This document shows, piece by piece, positions 54,906-63,115 of a stretch of DNA of 64,000 nucleotides; the first letter of the stretch is position 1, and each line of letters starts with the position of its first letter. The notes beneath the pieces were generated by a model, which was given only the letters and a program-made list of their open reading frames with translations, did not search any database and was not told the DNA's origin. The position numbers were made by a program, and so were the translations under genes. Source of the stretch: Flavobacterium sp. (GTDB lineage Bacteria > Bacteroidota > Bacteroidia > Flavobacteriales > Flavobacteriaceae); assembly GCA_017984035.1 (NCBI GenBank), contig JAGOAF010000001.1, forward strand, positions 1 through 64,000, read 5' to 3'.

Positions 54906-55889
54906 ATGTATATTAAATTTAAATACTTTCTAGTTGTATTTGTAATACAATTTACTTCTATTGCTCAAGAAGGAATTCCTGTGTATTCGGATTATCTAAC
55001 GGACAATTATTATTTAATTCATCCTGCTATGGCGGGAGCATCCAATTGTGATAAATTAAGAATAACGGGTCGTAAGCAATGGTTTGGTCAGGAAGATGCT
55101 CCAGAACTTCAAACTGCTAATTTCAATATGCGTCTAACTGAAAAGTCGGGAGTAGGAATGATATTATTTAATGATAAAAATGGCTATCATTCCCAAAAAG
55201 GAGCTAAACTTACATATGCTCATCATATTATGTTTTCAAGGGATGATATAGATTTAAATCAGCTTTCATTTGGTATGAGTACTGGTTTATTTCAAGAACA
55301 ATTGGATGAAACCAGTTTTGTTGATTTTGACCCTTTAGTTACTGGCCAAATTCAAAAAAGTTCATATTATAATGTTGATGTTGGTGTTTCGTATAATTTT
55401 TTAAATTTTTATATTCATGCGACTGTTTTGGGTGCGTTAGAAACTAAGAGGTCCTTGTATAGTGATTTTGAAAGTGCAAATTTGCGGAGGTATATATTTA
55501 GTACTGGACATGCATTTGGAAACAAACAAACGTTACTTTGGGAACCGTCGATTTTATTTCAAATGGTAGATGCAACTAAAGAAAAGCTGGTCGATTTTAA
55601 TATTAAAGCTCAAAAGCAGTTTGGTTTAGGATTGGGGACGCTTTGGGGAGGTCTTTCTTATCGACGTAGTTTTGAAGGTGCTCAATATATGGACGGGACT
55701 GGAGTTGCTAGTCAAAAATTACAATATATAACTCCATTTTTAGGGGTGACCTATAAGCAATTAATGGTAGGGTATACCTACTCTAAAGTTTCAGGGCCCG
55801 TTTTATTTGATCAAGGGGGTTATCACCAAATCACATTAGGTTTCAATTTCAATTGTAAACAAGAATACTATATTGGAACTACTTTATAA
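54906..55889 (+). CDS. PorP/SprF-family type IX secretion outer-membrane protein
   Basis: 327 residues. Signal peptide (FLVVFVIQFTSIAQ), then the family opening PVYSDYLTDNYYLIHPAMAGAS and RKQWFGQEDAPELQT, followed by a beta-barrel with alternating strands to YHQITLGFNFNCK. PorP/SprF proteins help particular type IX cargo proteins reach or stay on the surface and are usually encoded right behind such a cargo gene. None is adjacent here, so it is an orphan copy. Relation to sprA at 32542 is functional only. Confidence 0.92.
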   Translation: MYIKFKYFLVVFVIQFTSIAQEGIPVYSDYLTDNYYLIHPAMAGASNCDKLRITGRKQWFGQEDAPELQTANFNMRLTEKSGVGMILFNDKNGYHSQKGAKLTYAHHIMFSRDDIDLNQLSFGMSTGLFQEQLDETSFVDFDPLVTGQIQKSSYYNVDVGVSYNFLNFYIHATVLGALETKRSLYSDFESANLRRYIFSTGHAFGNKQTLLWEPSILFQMVDATKEKLVDFNIKAQKQFGLGLGTLWGGLSYRRSFEGAQYMDGTGVASQKLQYITPFLGVTYKQLMVGYTYSKVSGPVLFDQGGYHQITLGFNFNCKQEYYIGTTL

Positions 55890-55907
55890 TCTTTATATTT
55901 GAATGGT

Positions 55908-56426
55908 ATGCTAATTAAATCTGTTAATGGAAAATCTCCAGTAATTCCCGAAGATTGCTTTGTAGCTGAAAATGCTACCATTGTTGGTGATGTTACTTTT
56001 GGCCACTCTTGCAGTGTGTGGTTTAATGCTGTAATACGCGGTGATGTTCATTTTATTACAATTGGGAATAAAGTAAATATTCAAGATGGCGCTGTTATAC
56101 ACTGTACCTATCAAAAACATCCAACGATTATTGGTAATAACGTTTCTATTGGACACAATGCGATTGTGCACGGGTGTACTATTAAGGACAATGTCTTAAT
56201 TGGTATGGGTGCTATTGTTATGGATAATTGTATCATCGAAAGTAATTCAATTGTGGCGGCTGGTTCTGTGATTACTCAAAATACTACAGTTGCATCTGGA
56301 ACGATTTGGGCTGGTGTACCTGCTAAAAAAGTAAAAGACATTAATCAATCAGATTTTGCAGGAGAAATAGAACGTATCTCAAATAACTACGTGATGTATT
56401 CCAATTGGTTTAAAGAAGAGGAGTAG
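55908..56426 (+). CDS. Gamma-class carbonic anhydrase-like (left-handed beta-helix) protein
   Basis: 172 residues from ATG 55908; a TTG at 55899 is in frame but unnecessary. Hexapeptide repeats of a left-handed beta-helix run through residues about 15-145 (AENATIVGDVTFG, NIQDGAVIHC, SIGHNAIVHGC, IGMGAIVMDNC). The putative zinc-binding His residues lie in IQDGAVIHC, IGHNA and VHGC. Members are often annotated as YrdA/PaaY-type transferases or gamma carbonic anhydrases, but activity is unproven for most. The stop is one base from the murI stop on the other strand. Confidence 0.9.
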   Translation: MLIKSVNGKSPVIPEDCFVAENATIVGDVTFGHSCSVWFNAVIRGDVHFITIGNKVNIQDGAVIHCTYQKHPTIIGNNVSIGHNAIVHGCTIKDNVLIGMGAIVMDNCIIESNSIVAAGSVITQNTTVASGTIWAGVPAKKVKDINQSDFAGEIERISNNYVMYSNWFKEEE

Positions 56427-56427
56427 A

Positions 56428-57204
56428 CTAAAAATCGAGTTTTTCAACAGTATATTTTTTATTCAATATTTCAAATAAAACCTCTGTATCTGTATTGGAA
56501 TAAAAAATAGGTTGAGGATTTAAGTTTGAAGAAACACCTACTTTTTCGTGTAATATTTTTTGAGTTTGTCTCGCAACTGCTTCACCTGAATCAATAATTT
56601 GAATATGTTCTGGGAGTATTTCTTTTATTTGAGGAATTAGGTAAGGGTAATGACTACAACCTAAAACTAAAAAATCAATATTAGCATCAATCATCGGTTG
56701 TAAATAGGAATGAAGCAGATGTTGCATTTCTGGCGAATTGATTTTTCCACCTTCAATAAGTTGTACTAGCCCATGTCCAATCTGTTCGACAATTTTTGTA
56801 TCATGATACATTTCGGTTGCTTTGTGGAATAATTCGCTATTAAGAGTTCCTTTGGTAGCTAAGATGCCAATAGTTTGTGTCTTTGAATTTATAGCCGCAG
56901 GTTTGATTGCCGGTTCAATGCCAATGAAGGGTATGGTATATTTTGCTCTTAATTCTTGGATGGCATTTGTTGTAGCCGTATTGCAAGCAACTACAATTAA
57001 TTTGCAGTTCATCTGGAGTAGAAATTCGGTGTTTTTCATACTCAAATCAATAATCTCCTGTTTTGACTTTTGTCCGTAAGGAGCATTTTTACTATCTGCA
57101 AGATATATGGTTCTCTCGTGGGGAAGTAATTGATGTATTTCTTGCCAAATGGACGTTCCTCCAATGCCAGAGTCAAAAATTCCTATAGGTTGATTGTTCT
57201 CCAT
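56428..57204 (-). CDS. murI: Glutamate racemase
   Basis: 258 residues. GIFDSGIGGTSIW at the N-terminus, the first catalytic Cys in VVACNTATTNA and the second in LGCSHYPYL. It makes D-glutamate for peptidoglycan. The -7 box TAACTTTG lies 5 bases from its ATG, suggesting a leaderless transcript. It is separated from the ompH genes by their terminator. Confidence 0.97.
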   Translation of the reverse strand: MENNQPIGIFDSGIGGTSIWQEIHQLLPHERTIYLADSKNAPYGQKSKQEIIDLSMKNTEFLLQMNCKLIVVACNTATTNAIQELRAKYTIPFIGIEPAIKPAAINSKTQTIGILATKGTLNSELFHKATEMYHDTKIVEQIGHGLVQLIEGGKINSPEMQHLLHSYLQPMIDANIDFLVLGCSHYPYLIPQIKEILPEHIQIIDSGEAVARQTQKILHEKVGVSSNLNPQPIFYSNTDTEVLFEILNKKYTVEKLDF

Positions 57205-57209
57205 AAAAA

Positions 57210-57217
57210 CAAAGTTA
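57210..57217 (-). promoter_or_regulatory. -7 box of murI, possibly leaderless
   Basis: Minus strand TAACTTTG, an exact TAnnTTTG match, with only 5 bases (TTTTT) before the ATG. Confidence 0.6.
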
Positions 57218-57258
57218 CCAACTACAATTTTAAATTCCTACAAAATTATTGGTGTAAT

Positions 57259-57295
57259 AAAAAAGGGCTCTTTCATAAAGAATGAGCCCTTTTTT
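57259..57295 (-). terminator. Terminator of the bamA-ompH operon
   Basis: AAAAAAGGGCTC / GAGCCCTTTTTT perfect 12-bp stem with a 13-base loop, 20 bases after the last ompH stop. T run on both strands, so it could work in both directions. Confidence 0.88.
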
Positions 57296-57315
57296 ATTTG
57301 AGTAAAAACTTAGAA

Positions 57316-57813
57316 TTAAAATCCTAAATCTTTTTTTACATCAGCAGTTAAGTTAGTACCATCAGCTAATAAAAGTGATGCGCCATCTAAAACGTATTGG
57401 AAACCTTTAGCTTTACCAACTTTTTGGATTGAAACTCTTACTTTTTCCATTAAAGGTTTTACGATGTCAGATTCTTTTTGTTGTAATTCTTTTTGAGCGT
57501 TATCTCTAAAGTCTACAATTCTTTTTTGCATATCTTGAACTTCTTTAGATCGTTCTCCATTTATTGCTTCAGTCACTGTAGCTGCTTCAGCTTCATATTT
57601 TTTCAATTTAGCTTGGTACTCTTCTACCATTTTTTTATAATCAGCATCATAGGTAGTACTCAATTTCTCTAATTGCTTTTGAGCATCTAACATAGCTGGC
57701 ATTTTAGCCATAATTTCATTTACATCAACGTGAGCGGTTTTTGTTTGTGCTGAAATTTGATTAGCTCCAAAGAATACTATTGCAGCAATTACTAAAGTCT
57801 TAATTTGTTTCAT
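57316..57813 (-). CDS. OmpH/Skp-family periplasmic chaperone (short copy)
   Basis: 165 residues. Signal peptide (TLVIAAIVFFGANQISAQ) and a Skp-type body: TKTAHVDVNEIMAKMPAMLDAQKQLEKL, a Lys/Glu/Gln-rich coiled-coil tentacle (about residues 45-120) and the returning strand KGFQYVLDGASLLLADG. Skp trimers hold unfolded outer-membrane proteins on their way to BamA. It lies 17 bases behind a longer OmpH paralogue, and both follow bamA, the standard order. Confidence 0.95.
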   Translation of the reverse strand: MKQIKTLVIAAIVFFGANQISAQTKTAHVDVNEIMAKMPAMLDAQKQLEKLSTTYDADYKKMVEEYQAKLKKYEAEAATVTEAINGERSKEVQDMQKRIVDFRDNAQKELQQKESDIVKPLMEKVRVSIQKVGKAKGFQYVLDGASLLLADGTNLTADVKKDLGF

Positions 57814-57830
57814 TTTAAAAGTGTTTAATA

Positions 57831-58838
57831 TTAATTATTGTTTGTATTTGTATTTAATTTTTCTTGAGCTATTTTCTTAGCGGCAAGCTTTTCTTCTATC
57901 ATTTTTTTTCTTTTCTCTTCTGCAGCTTTTTTATTTTCCTCGATAATTTTTTTTCGTTCTTCAAGTTTTTGTTTCTTTTCTTCCGTCTGCTGTTTTCTAG
58001 CTAATTCTGCGGCTTCTTGTTTTTCTTTTGAAGTGTTTGCTGATGTTGTTTTTTCTTCTTCTTTTAATACAGGCGCATTCGTTTTCGTTTTCGCCTGTTT
58101 TTCATCTGCTATTTTTTTTCTTTTTTCTTCAAATTCTTTTTTCTTGTTCTCTTGAAGTAATTTTCGTTCTAGTAGTATTTTTTCTCGTTCTTCTTTTTTT
58201 GCAGCTAATGCTTTCTGTTTATCAATAAGATCGGGATTTTCATTCATTTCATCCTCTTTCTTTTCCTTTTCTTCTAGCTCTTTTTGTTGCTTCTTAGTAA
58301 GTTGTTCTCTCTTCTCACTACGATTAATAATCCTTAATACCTGTTCACTTATGTCAAATCTCTTAGCTGCAAAGAGCATAGTCAAGTCAGATGATTTGTC
58401 AAAAATAAAATCATATTGTTTTGCTTCGGCAATATCTTGCACTGTTGCAAAAACTTGATCTTGTATGGGTTTAGTTAAAACTAATTTTTGTTGAATTAAA
58501 TCACCAGTGGCGCCAAATTTTTTTTGTTGGAATTCTACCAATTTTTTTTCAAAGAACTTAATTTCTGTTTCTCTTTCTTCTATAAGCTCTTTAGTTAACA
58601 AAGGCTTTTCAGTTTTTAACGCTTCCGATAGGTTATTGATTTCATTCTTTTTTTCTTCAATTTCTAGTTTCCACTTTTGTGCCTTTTGTTCTAATTGATT
58701 TTGTGCTTCTTTATAATTGGAAACATTTTGTAAAATGTATTCCATATCAATAAATCCAATTTTAGTGCTTTTAGTTTGTCCTTGAATTGCTCCTGTACCA
58801 ATAATCGTTAAAAATAGAAATAATAATTGTTTTCTCAT
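57831..58838 (-). CDS. OmpH/Skp-family chaperone with long charged C-terminal extension
   Basis: 335 residues. Residues 1-170 are a Skp-like protein: signal peptide (LLFLFLTIIGTGAIQGQ), IGFIDMEYILQNVSNYKEAQ, a coiled coil and YDFIFDKSSDLTMLFA. Residues about 175-335 are almost only Lys, Glu, Arg, Gln and Ala (repeats such as EEKEKKEDE, KIIEENKKAAEEKRKK), predicted as a single long helix or coiled coil, ending Asn-rich. The extension roughly doubles the usual family length. It lies between bamA (32 bases) and the short ompH (17 bases). Confidence 0.92.
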   Translation of the reverse strand: MRKQLLFLFLTIIGTGAIQGQTKSTKIGFIDMEYILQNVSNYKEAQNQLEQKAQKWKLEIEEKKNEINNLSEALKTEKPLLTKELIEERETEIKFFEKKLVEFQQKKFGATGDLIQQKLVLTKPIQDQVFATVQDIAEAKQYDFIFDKSSDLTMLFAAKRFDISEQVLRIINRSEKREQLTKKQQKELEEKEKKEDEMNENPDLIDKQKALAAKKEEREKILLERKLLQENKKKEFEEKRKKIADEKQAKTKTNAPVLKEEEKTTSANTSKEKQEAAELARKQQTEEKKQKLEERKKIIEENKKAAEEKRKKMIEEKLAAKKIAQEKLNTNTNNN

Positions 58839-58870
58839 AACTTTTGTTGTTTAAGAGATTGAATCAAATC

Positions 58871-61540
58871 TTAGAACTGTTGTCCTATAATAAAATGGGT
58901 TTCCCATCCATTAGGAGTAGATTGTCCTGGTAAAGCATCAAAACCTTTAGCAAAATCGATCCCTAGCAATCCGAATGCGGGCATAAAAACGCGTAAACCA
59001 ACACCTGCTGAACGATTTAATGCAAACGGATTGTAGTTTTTGAAAGAATCATATGACGAACCTGCTTCTAAAAAGGCTAATGCATAAATTGATGCTGATG
59101 CTTTTAATGTAATTGGGTATCTCATTTCCAATGAGAATTTATTGTACACTGTAGCTCCAATTTGTTCCCCATTAGCATTTATTGGCGTCAAAGAATTGTT
59201 AGGATAGCCTCTTAATTGGATAGTTTCTCTACCATCCATTGAGTACATTGCCATACCGTCTCCTCCTAAATAAAATCGCTCAAAAGGGATAGATCCTCTA
59301 TTTTGATTATAGGCTCCCATAAATCCAAATTCAGACAAACTACGCAATACTAATTTTCCATATACTTTGGTATACCAATCTGCTTTGAATTTGATTTTGT
59401 AGTATTCCAACCAATCGAATTTTTTCTGATCTACTTTGGAAGGGTCTGCGGCAGCATCTTGAATATTTGTTACACGATTAGGGCTTGGATTTTCTGCTGA
59501 CGGGATTGCTGCTACTAGATCTCCTTCGTTAACTAAAATGCCATCTGAACCAGTGTAGGTACTACCAACATGGCGGTATTTAAATTCTTTTTGGTCACCA
59601 AGTGTTGCATAATTGGTTTTGTTGAACATAGAATATGGTGGAGTTAATTTAGCAGAAACGCTAAATTCTGAACCATAAGTTGGAAATATTGGGTTAACTC
59701 CTTTGTTGCTTCGTGTTAAACCAACTGTATACGATAAATTTCTTGAGGTACCATTTCCGAATGTAAACAACCCGGTATTGTAGTTGTTCAATGCATAATG
59801 CTGATAACTTAACGATTGTGATAACACAAAATAATCGTCTGGAACAGTTAATCTTTTGGCAACTCCAACAGATAGTGTTAGGATGCTAAAACTTTTTGAT
59901 TTGTCAACTTGATAAGTTACAAAATTGTTTAAATATTGTTGACTAAATGATAATGATGTACTGAATTGGACAGGTTTTTTTCCACCAAACCAAGGTTCAG
60001 AAAAGGATGCGCTGTAGGTTCTAAAATAGGTACTTGCCTGAAGTCGTAATGATACTTTTTGACCATCTCCCATAGGTAGCGGTCTATAAGCTTCTTTTTT
60101 AAAGATATTTCTAGCCGAAAAATTATTAAAAGATAAGCCTAAGGTTCCAATAAAACCTCCTCCGCCATATCCACCTTGAAGTTCTATTTGGCTAGCTCCC
60201 TTTTCGGCAATATTATATTCAATATCAACTGTTCCTGCACTTGAATCCACATTTTTAAATTTTGGATCAATGGTTTCAGGATCAAAGAAACCTAGTTGTC
60301 CAATCTCTCGGATAGTTCTTACTAACTCTTCTTTACTGTATTTCTCACCTGGTTTTGTTCGTAATTCTCTATAAATTACTTGGTCGTTAGTTTTGTCATT
60401 TCCAACTACCGTAATTTTGTTAAAGTAAGCAATAGGACCTTCGGTTACTCGAATTTCAAAATCGATAGTATCGTTGGCAGTTTTTACTTCTACCGCATTG
60501 ATACTAGAGAATAAGTAACCATTATTTTGGTATAAATTAGTGATATCTTCACCGTCTGGCTTTGATTTATCAGCAATTCTTTTTTCTAATAATACGCCAT
60601 TGTAAACGTCTCCCTTTTTTAAACCTAAAACCCTGCTTAATCCTTGGTCTGGATAAACGGTATTGCCTAAGAATTTGATATTTCCAAAATAATATTTATT
60701 TCCTTCTTCAACTTTAATGGAAACCGCTAAAGCATTTTTTACTTTGTCATAACCTACCGTATCAGATACAATTCTTGCATCTCTAAATCCTTTCTCTTTG
60801 TAGGCGTCAATTACTTTTTCTAAATCAGACTTATATTTGTCTTTGATAAATTTTGAAGCTTTAAACAAACGAGTAATTTTTTTCTGTTTGGTATCTTTCA
60901 TTGCTTTTCGCAATGCCTTATCCGATAATTTACTATTGCCAATAAAGTCGATTTTATCTATTTTTATTTTTGTGCCTTTATCAATTGTAACCAACATATT
61001 AACTTGATTAATAGTTGTTGTATCAATGACGGTGTTAATGTTTACTTTGGTGTTAAAATAACCATCTTTTTTGTATTTATTTTCAATGTAGTTTTTAGTA
61101 GTAGTAATTAAGTTTTCGTTCACTACTTTGTTTTCAGTTAGCCCATTGTCTTTTATTAAACCTTCTGTTTTGTTTTTCTTTACACCTACAAATCGAACTT
61201 TATTTAATTTAGGTAATTCTTCTAAATGCAAATCAAGATAAACACTGTCGTTTTCCACTTTATTAACATAAAATGAAATTTCATTGAACAAACCTAATTT
61301 ACCTAATTTTTTAATTGCACTACTAATTTCTTCTCCAGGGATACTAATTTCATTTCCTTTTTGAAGTCCTGCAAAAGCAACAACCGTTTGGGTGTTGAAA
61401 GTTATTTTACCTACTACATTAACATCTGCGAGGAAATATTTTTTTCCTTGATCAAAAGGAACTCTGTCTTGCGCTTTTGCTTGGAAAAAACTTCCAAATA
61501 ATAGTAAGCAAATGGCTATTCGTATGCTTTTTTGTAACAC
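58871..61540 (-). CDS. bamA: Outer-membrane protein assembly factor BamA
   Basis: About 889 residues. I start at GTG 61540, 7 bases after the uppS stop, because a signal peptide begins there (IRIAICLLLFGSFFQAKAQ). The open frame reaches back to 61672 inside uppS but adds a polar leader. POTRA domains fill about residues 30-420 (VGKITFNTQTV, VRFVGVKKNK, IDFIGNSKLSDKAL, IKFLGNTVYPDQ, ITVVGNDKTND), then a 16-strand Omp85 barrel from GGYGGGGFIGTLGL to the terminal Phe (HFIIGQQF), with the RGYPNNS lid-loop motif (VRGF/Y type). It inserts proteins, including SusC and SprA, into the outer membrane. Confidence 0.96.
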   Translation of the reverse strand: MLQKSIRIAICLLLFGSFFQAKAQDRVPFDQGKKYFLADVNVVGKITFNTQTVVAFAGLQKGNEISIPGEEISSAIKKLGKLGLFNEISFYVNKVENDSVYLDLHLEELPKLNKVRFVGVKKNKTEGLIKDNGLTENKVVNENLITTTKNYIENKYKKDGYFNTKVNINTVIDTTTINQVNMLVTIDKGTKIKIDKIDFIGNSKLSDKALRKAMKDTKQKKITRLFKASKFIKDKYKSDLEKVIDAYKEKGFRDARIVSDTVGYDKVKNALAVSIKVEEGNKYYFGNIKFLGNTVYPDQGLSRVLGLKKGDVYNGVLLEKRIADKSKPDGEDITNLYQNNGYLFSSINAVEVKTANDTIDFEIRVTEGPIAYFNKITVVGNDKTNDQVIYRELRTKPGEKYSKEELVRTIREIGQLGFFDPETIDPKFKNVDSSAGTVDIEYNIAEKGASQIELQGGYGGGGFIGTLGLSFNNFSARNIFKKEAYRPLPMGDGQKVSLRLQASTYFRTYSASFSEPWFGGKKPVQFSTSLSFSQQYLNNFVTYQVDKSKSFSILTLSVGVAKRLTVPDDYFVLSQSLSYQHYALNNYNTGLFTFGNGTSRNLSYTVGLTRSNKGVNPIFPTYGSEFSVSAKLTPPYSMFNKTNYATLGDQKEFKYRHVGSTYTGSDGILVNEGDLVAAIPSAENPSPNRVTNIQDAAADPSKVDQKKFDWLEYYKIKFKADWYTKVYGKLVLRSLSEFGFMGAYNQNRGSIPFERFYLGGDGMAMYSMDGRETIQLRGYPNNSLTPINANGEQIGATVYNKFSLEMRYPITLKASASIYALAFLEAGSSYDSFKNYNPFALNRSAGVGLRVFMPAFGLLGIDFAKGFDALPGQSTPNGWETHFIIGQQF

Positions 61541-61547
61541 TAAAAAA

Positions 61548-62288
61548 TTATTTAATTTGTTCGCTTGTTTTTCCAAATCTACGTTCTCTTTTTTGATAAC
61601 TAAGGATAGCCTCATATAAATCTTCTTCTTTAAAGTCAGGCCATAATATGTCAGTAAAATATAATTCTGCATAGGCTATTTGCCAAAGCAAAAAATTACT
61701 GATTCTATGTTCTCCACTAGTTCGTATTAATAAATCTACCTCTGGTAAATTTTGGGTGTAAAGATGCTCATTTATAATGGAATCGTCAATAGTGTCTATT
61801 GAAATTATATTATTTTTAACTTTATCACTTATATTTTTCACAGCGCGTACAATTTCTTCTCTTGATCCGTAACTTAAAGCAAGTGTTAGCGTGAGTTTTG
61901 TATTGTTTGCTGTTTTTTCAATCACTTCTTGTAATTCTTTTTGAGCGACTTTTGGCAGCTGGTCCAAATTACCAATTGCATTCATTTTGATGTTGTTGCG
62001 CTCTAAAGTTGGCAGTTCTTTTTTTAAGGAATTAACTAAAACTCTCATTAAAGCTTCTACTTCTAATTTTGGGCGGTTCCAGTTTTCAGTTGAAAAAGCA
62101 TACAATGTTAGATTTTCAATACCTAATTTAGCACAGGCTTCTATAATTTTTTTTACGGATTTTGTTCCGCTTTCATGACCTAGTGCACGAAGTAATCCCC
62201 GTTGTTTTGCCCAACGACCATTACCATCCATAATTATAGCTAGGTGTTTTGGAAGTTTATTTTTATCTATATTGTCTATTCTATCCAT
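61548..62288 (-). CDS. uppS: Undecaprenyl diphosphate synthase (cis-prenyltransferase)
   Basis: 246 residues. IIMDGNGRWAKQRGLLRALGHESG carries the catalytic Asp and the phosphate-binding residues; YAFSTENWNRP and the C-terminal DLLIRTSGEHRISNFLLWQIAYAELYF complete the family pattern. It makes the lipid carrier for peptidoglycan and surface glycans. It lies 3 bases behind the DUF6089 gene and 7 before bamA, so it is cotranscribed with outer-membrane assembly genes. Confidence 0.97.
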   Translation of the reverse strand: MDRIDNIDKNKLPKHLAIIMDGNGRWAKQRGLLRALGHESGTKSVKKIIEACAKLGIENLTLYAFSTENWNRPKLEVEALMRVLVNSLKKELPTLERNNIKMNAIGNLDQLPKVAQKELQEVIEKTANNTKLTLTLALSYGSREEIVRAVKNISDKVKNNIISIDTIDDSIINEHLYTQNLPEVDLLIRTSGEHRISNFLLWQIAYAELYFTDILWPDFKEEDLYEAILSYQKRERRFGKTSEQIK

Positions 62289-62291
62289 TTT

Positions 62292-62972
62292 TTATTCTGC
62301 ACAAAAACAAGGTTTGTTTCCAAACGTATACGTTAGGGTTAAACCTGAAAATACATACCAATCGTTGTTGTTGAAATTCCCAAAAGAAGTTTCAAGGTTG
62401 TTTTTTGGAAGACTACCGTCTATGTCGTCGGCAAAAGTAAAGCGTGTGCCTACTTCTATTCCGACGACAAAATTAGAAGTTAAATTGGATTTTACACCTA
62501 AAATTATGGGTAAAGCTAGAGTTTTTTCATTTGAGTCGATTTTAGCTTGTCCATATTTGTGATACAGACTGTTATAAAAGCTTATACTAAGCCCAGTGAA
62601 GACATAGGGGGTTAATTTTCGTTCTAAAGGGTTGTATATATTAAAATCGAAAAAGTTAAATTCAATTCCTCCAGCTATTTCTTTAATTGTATTCTCAAAT
62701 TCATAAGCTCTCAATTGCCGACTAGGATCATCTGATTTGGTGTCTTTTGCGGTTATTTTTGACTGGATATATGAAAATCGCCACGCATGTCGCGTAGTTT
62801 TATTCCATTTGTACAACAAACCAAATGCAGGACTATTGGGTTGGATATATTGTGTTGCGCCTACATCGCCAATGAAGTTACTTCCCCCAATAAATAATCC
62901 TAACTCATTAATTTGAGCATGAGATACTGTAAAGGAAAAGAAGCTTATGAAAACAATAAAGACTTTATACAT
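62292..62972 (-). CDS. DUF6089-type outer-membrane beta-barrel protein
   Basis: 226 residues from ATG 62972. A TTG at 62993 extends the frame by seven codons but lies in the -7 box. Signal peptide (VFIVFISFFSFTVSHAQ), then an eight-strand-like barrel: INELGLFIGGSNFIGDVGATQYI, TPYVFTGLSISFYNSLY, GVEVGTRFTFADDIDGS, FSGLTLTYTFG, and a terminal CFCAE. Function unknown; it precedes uppS and bamA in this group, so a link to envelope biogenesis is likely. Confidence 0.88.
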   Translation of the reverse strand: MYKVFIVFISFFSFTVSHAQINELGLFIGGSNFIGDVGATQYIQPNSPAFGLLYKWNKTTRHAWRFSYIQSKITAKDTKSDDPSRQLRAYEFENTIKEIAGGIEFNFFDFNIYNPLERKLTPYVFTGLSISFYNSLYHKYGQAKIDSNEKTLALPIILGVKSNLTSNFVVGIEVGTRFTFADDIDGSLPKNNLETSFGNFNNNDWYVFSGLTLTYTFGNKPCFCAE

Positions 62973-62990
62973 TGAAATAAAAATTGCGCG

Positions 62991-62998
62991 CAAAGATA
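62991..62998 (-). promoter_or_regulatory. -7 box of DUF6089-uppS-bamA-ompH operon
   Basis: Minus strand TATCTTTG, an exact TAnnTTTG match, 18 bases before the ATG at 62972. Confidence 0.65.
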
Positions 62999-63115
62999 GA
63001 AATTAACTATCCAAATTAATTGATACTTGTATCTTGTTTGTTTAACTAAAGATCAGATGATACTTGAATTCAAAAGTACAAACGCTAAAAAGGAATAAAA
63101 AAGTATGGTTTGAAA

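Noticed and set aside
61541..61672. Extended N-terminus of BamA inside uppS
   Set aside because: The extra ~44 residues are polar and out-of-frame uppS sequence; a normal signal peptide starts at GTG 61540.
62973..62993. TTG start of the DUF6089 protein
   Set aside because: It falls in the -7 box TATCTTTG; the signal peptide fits ATG 62972.
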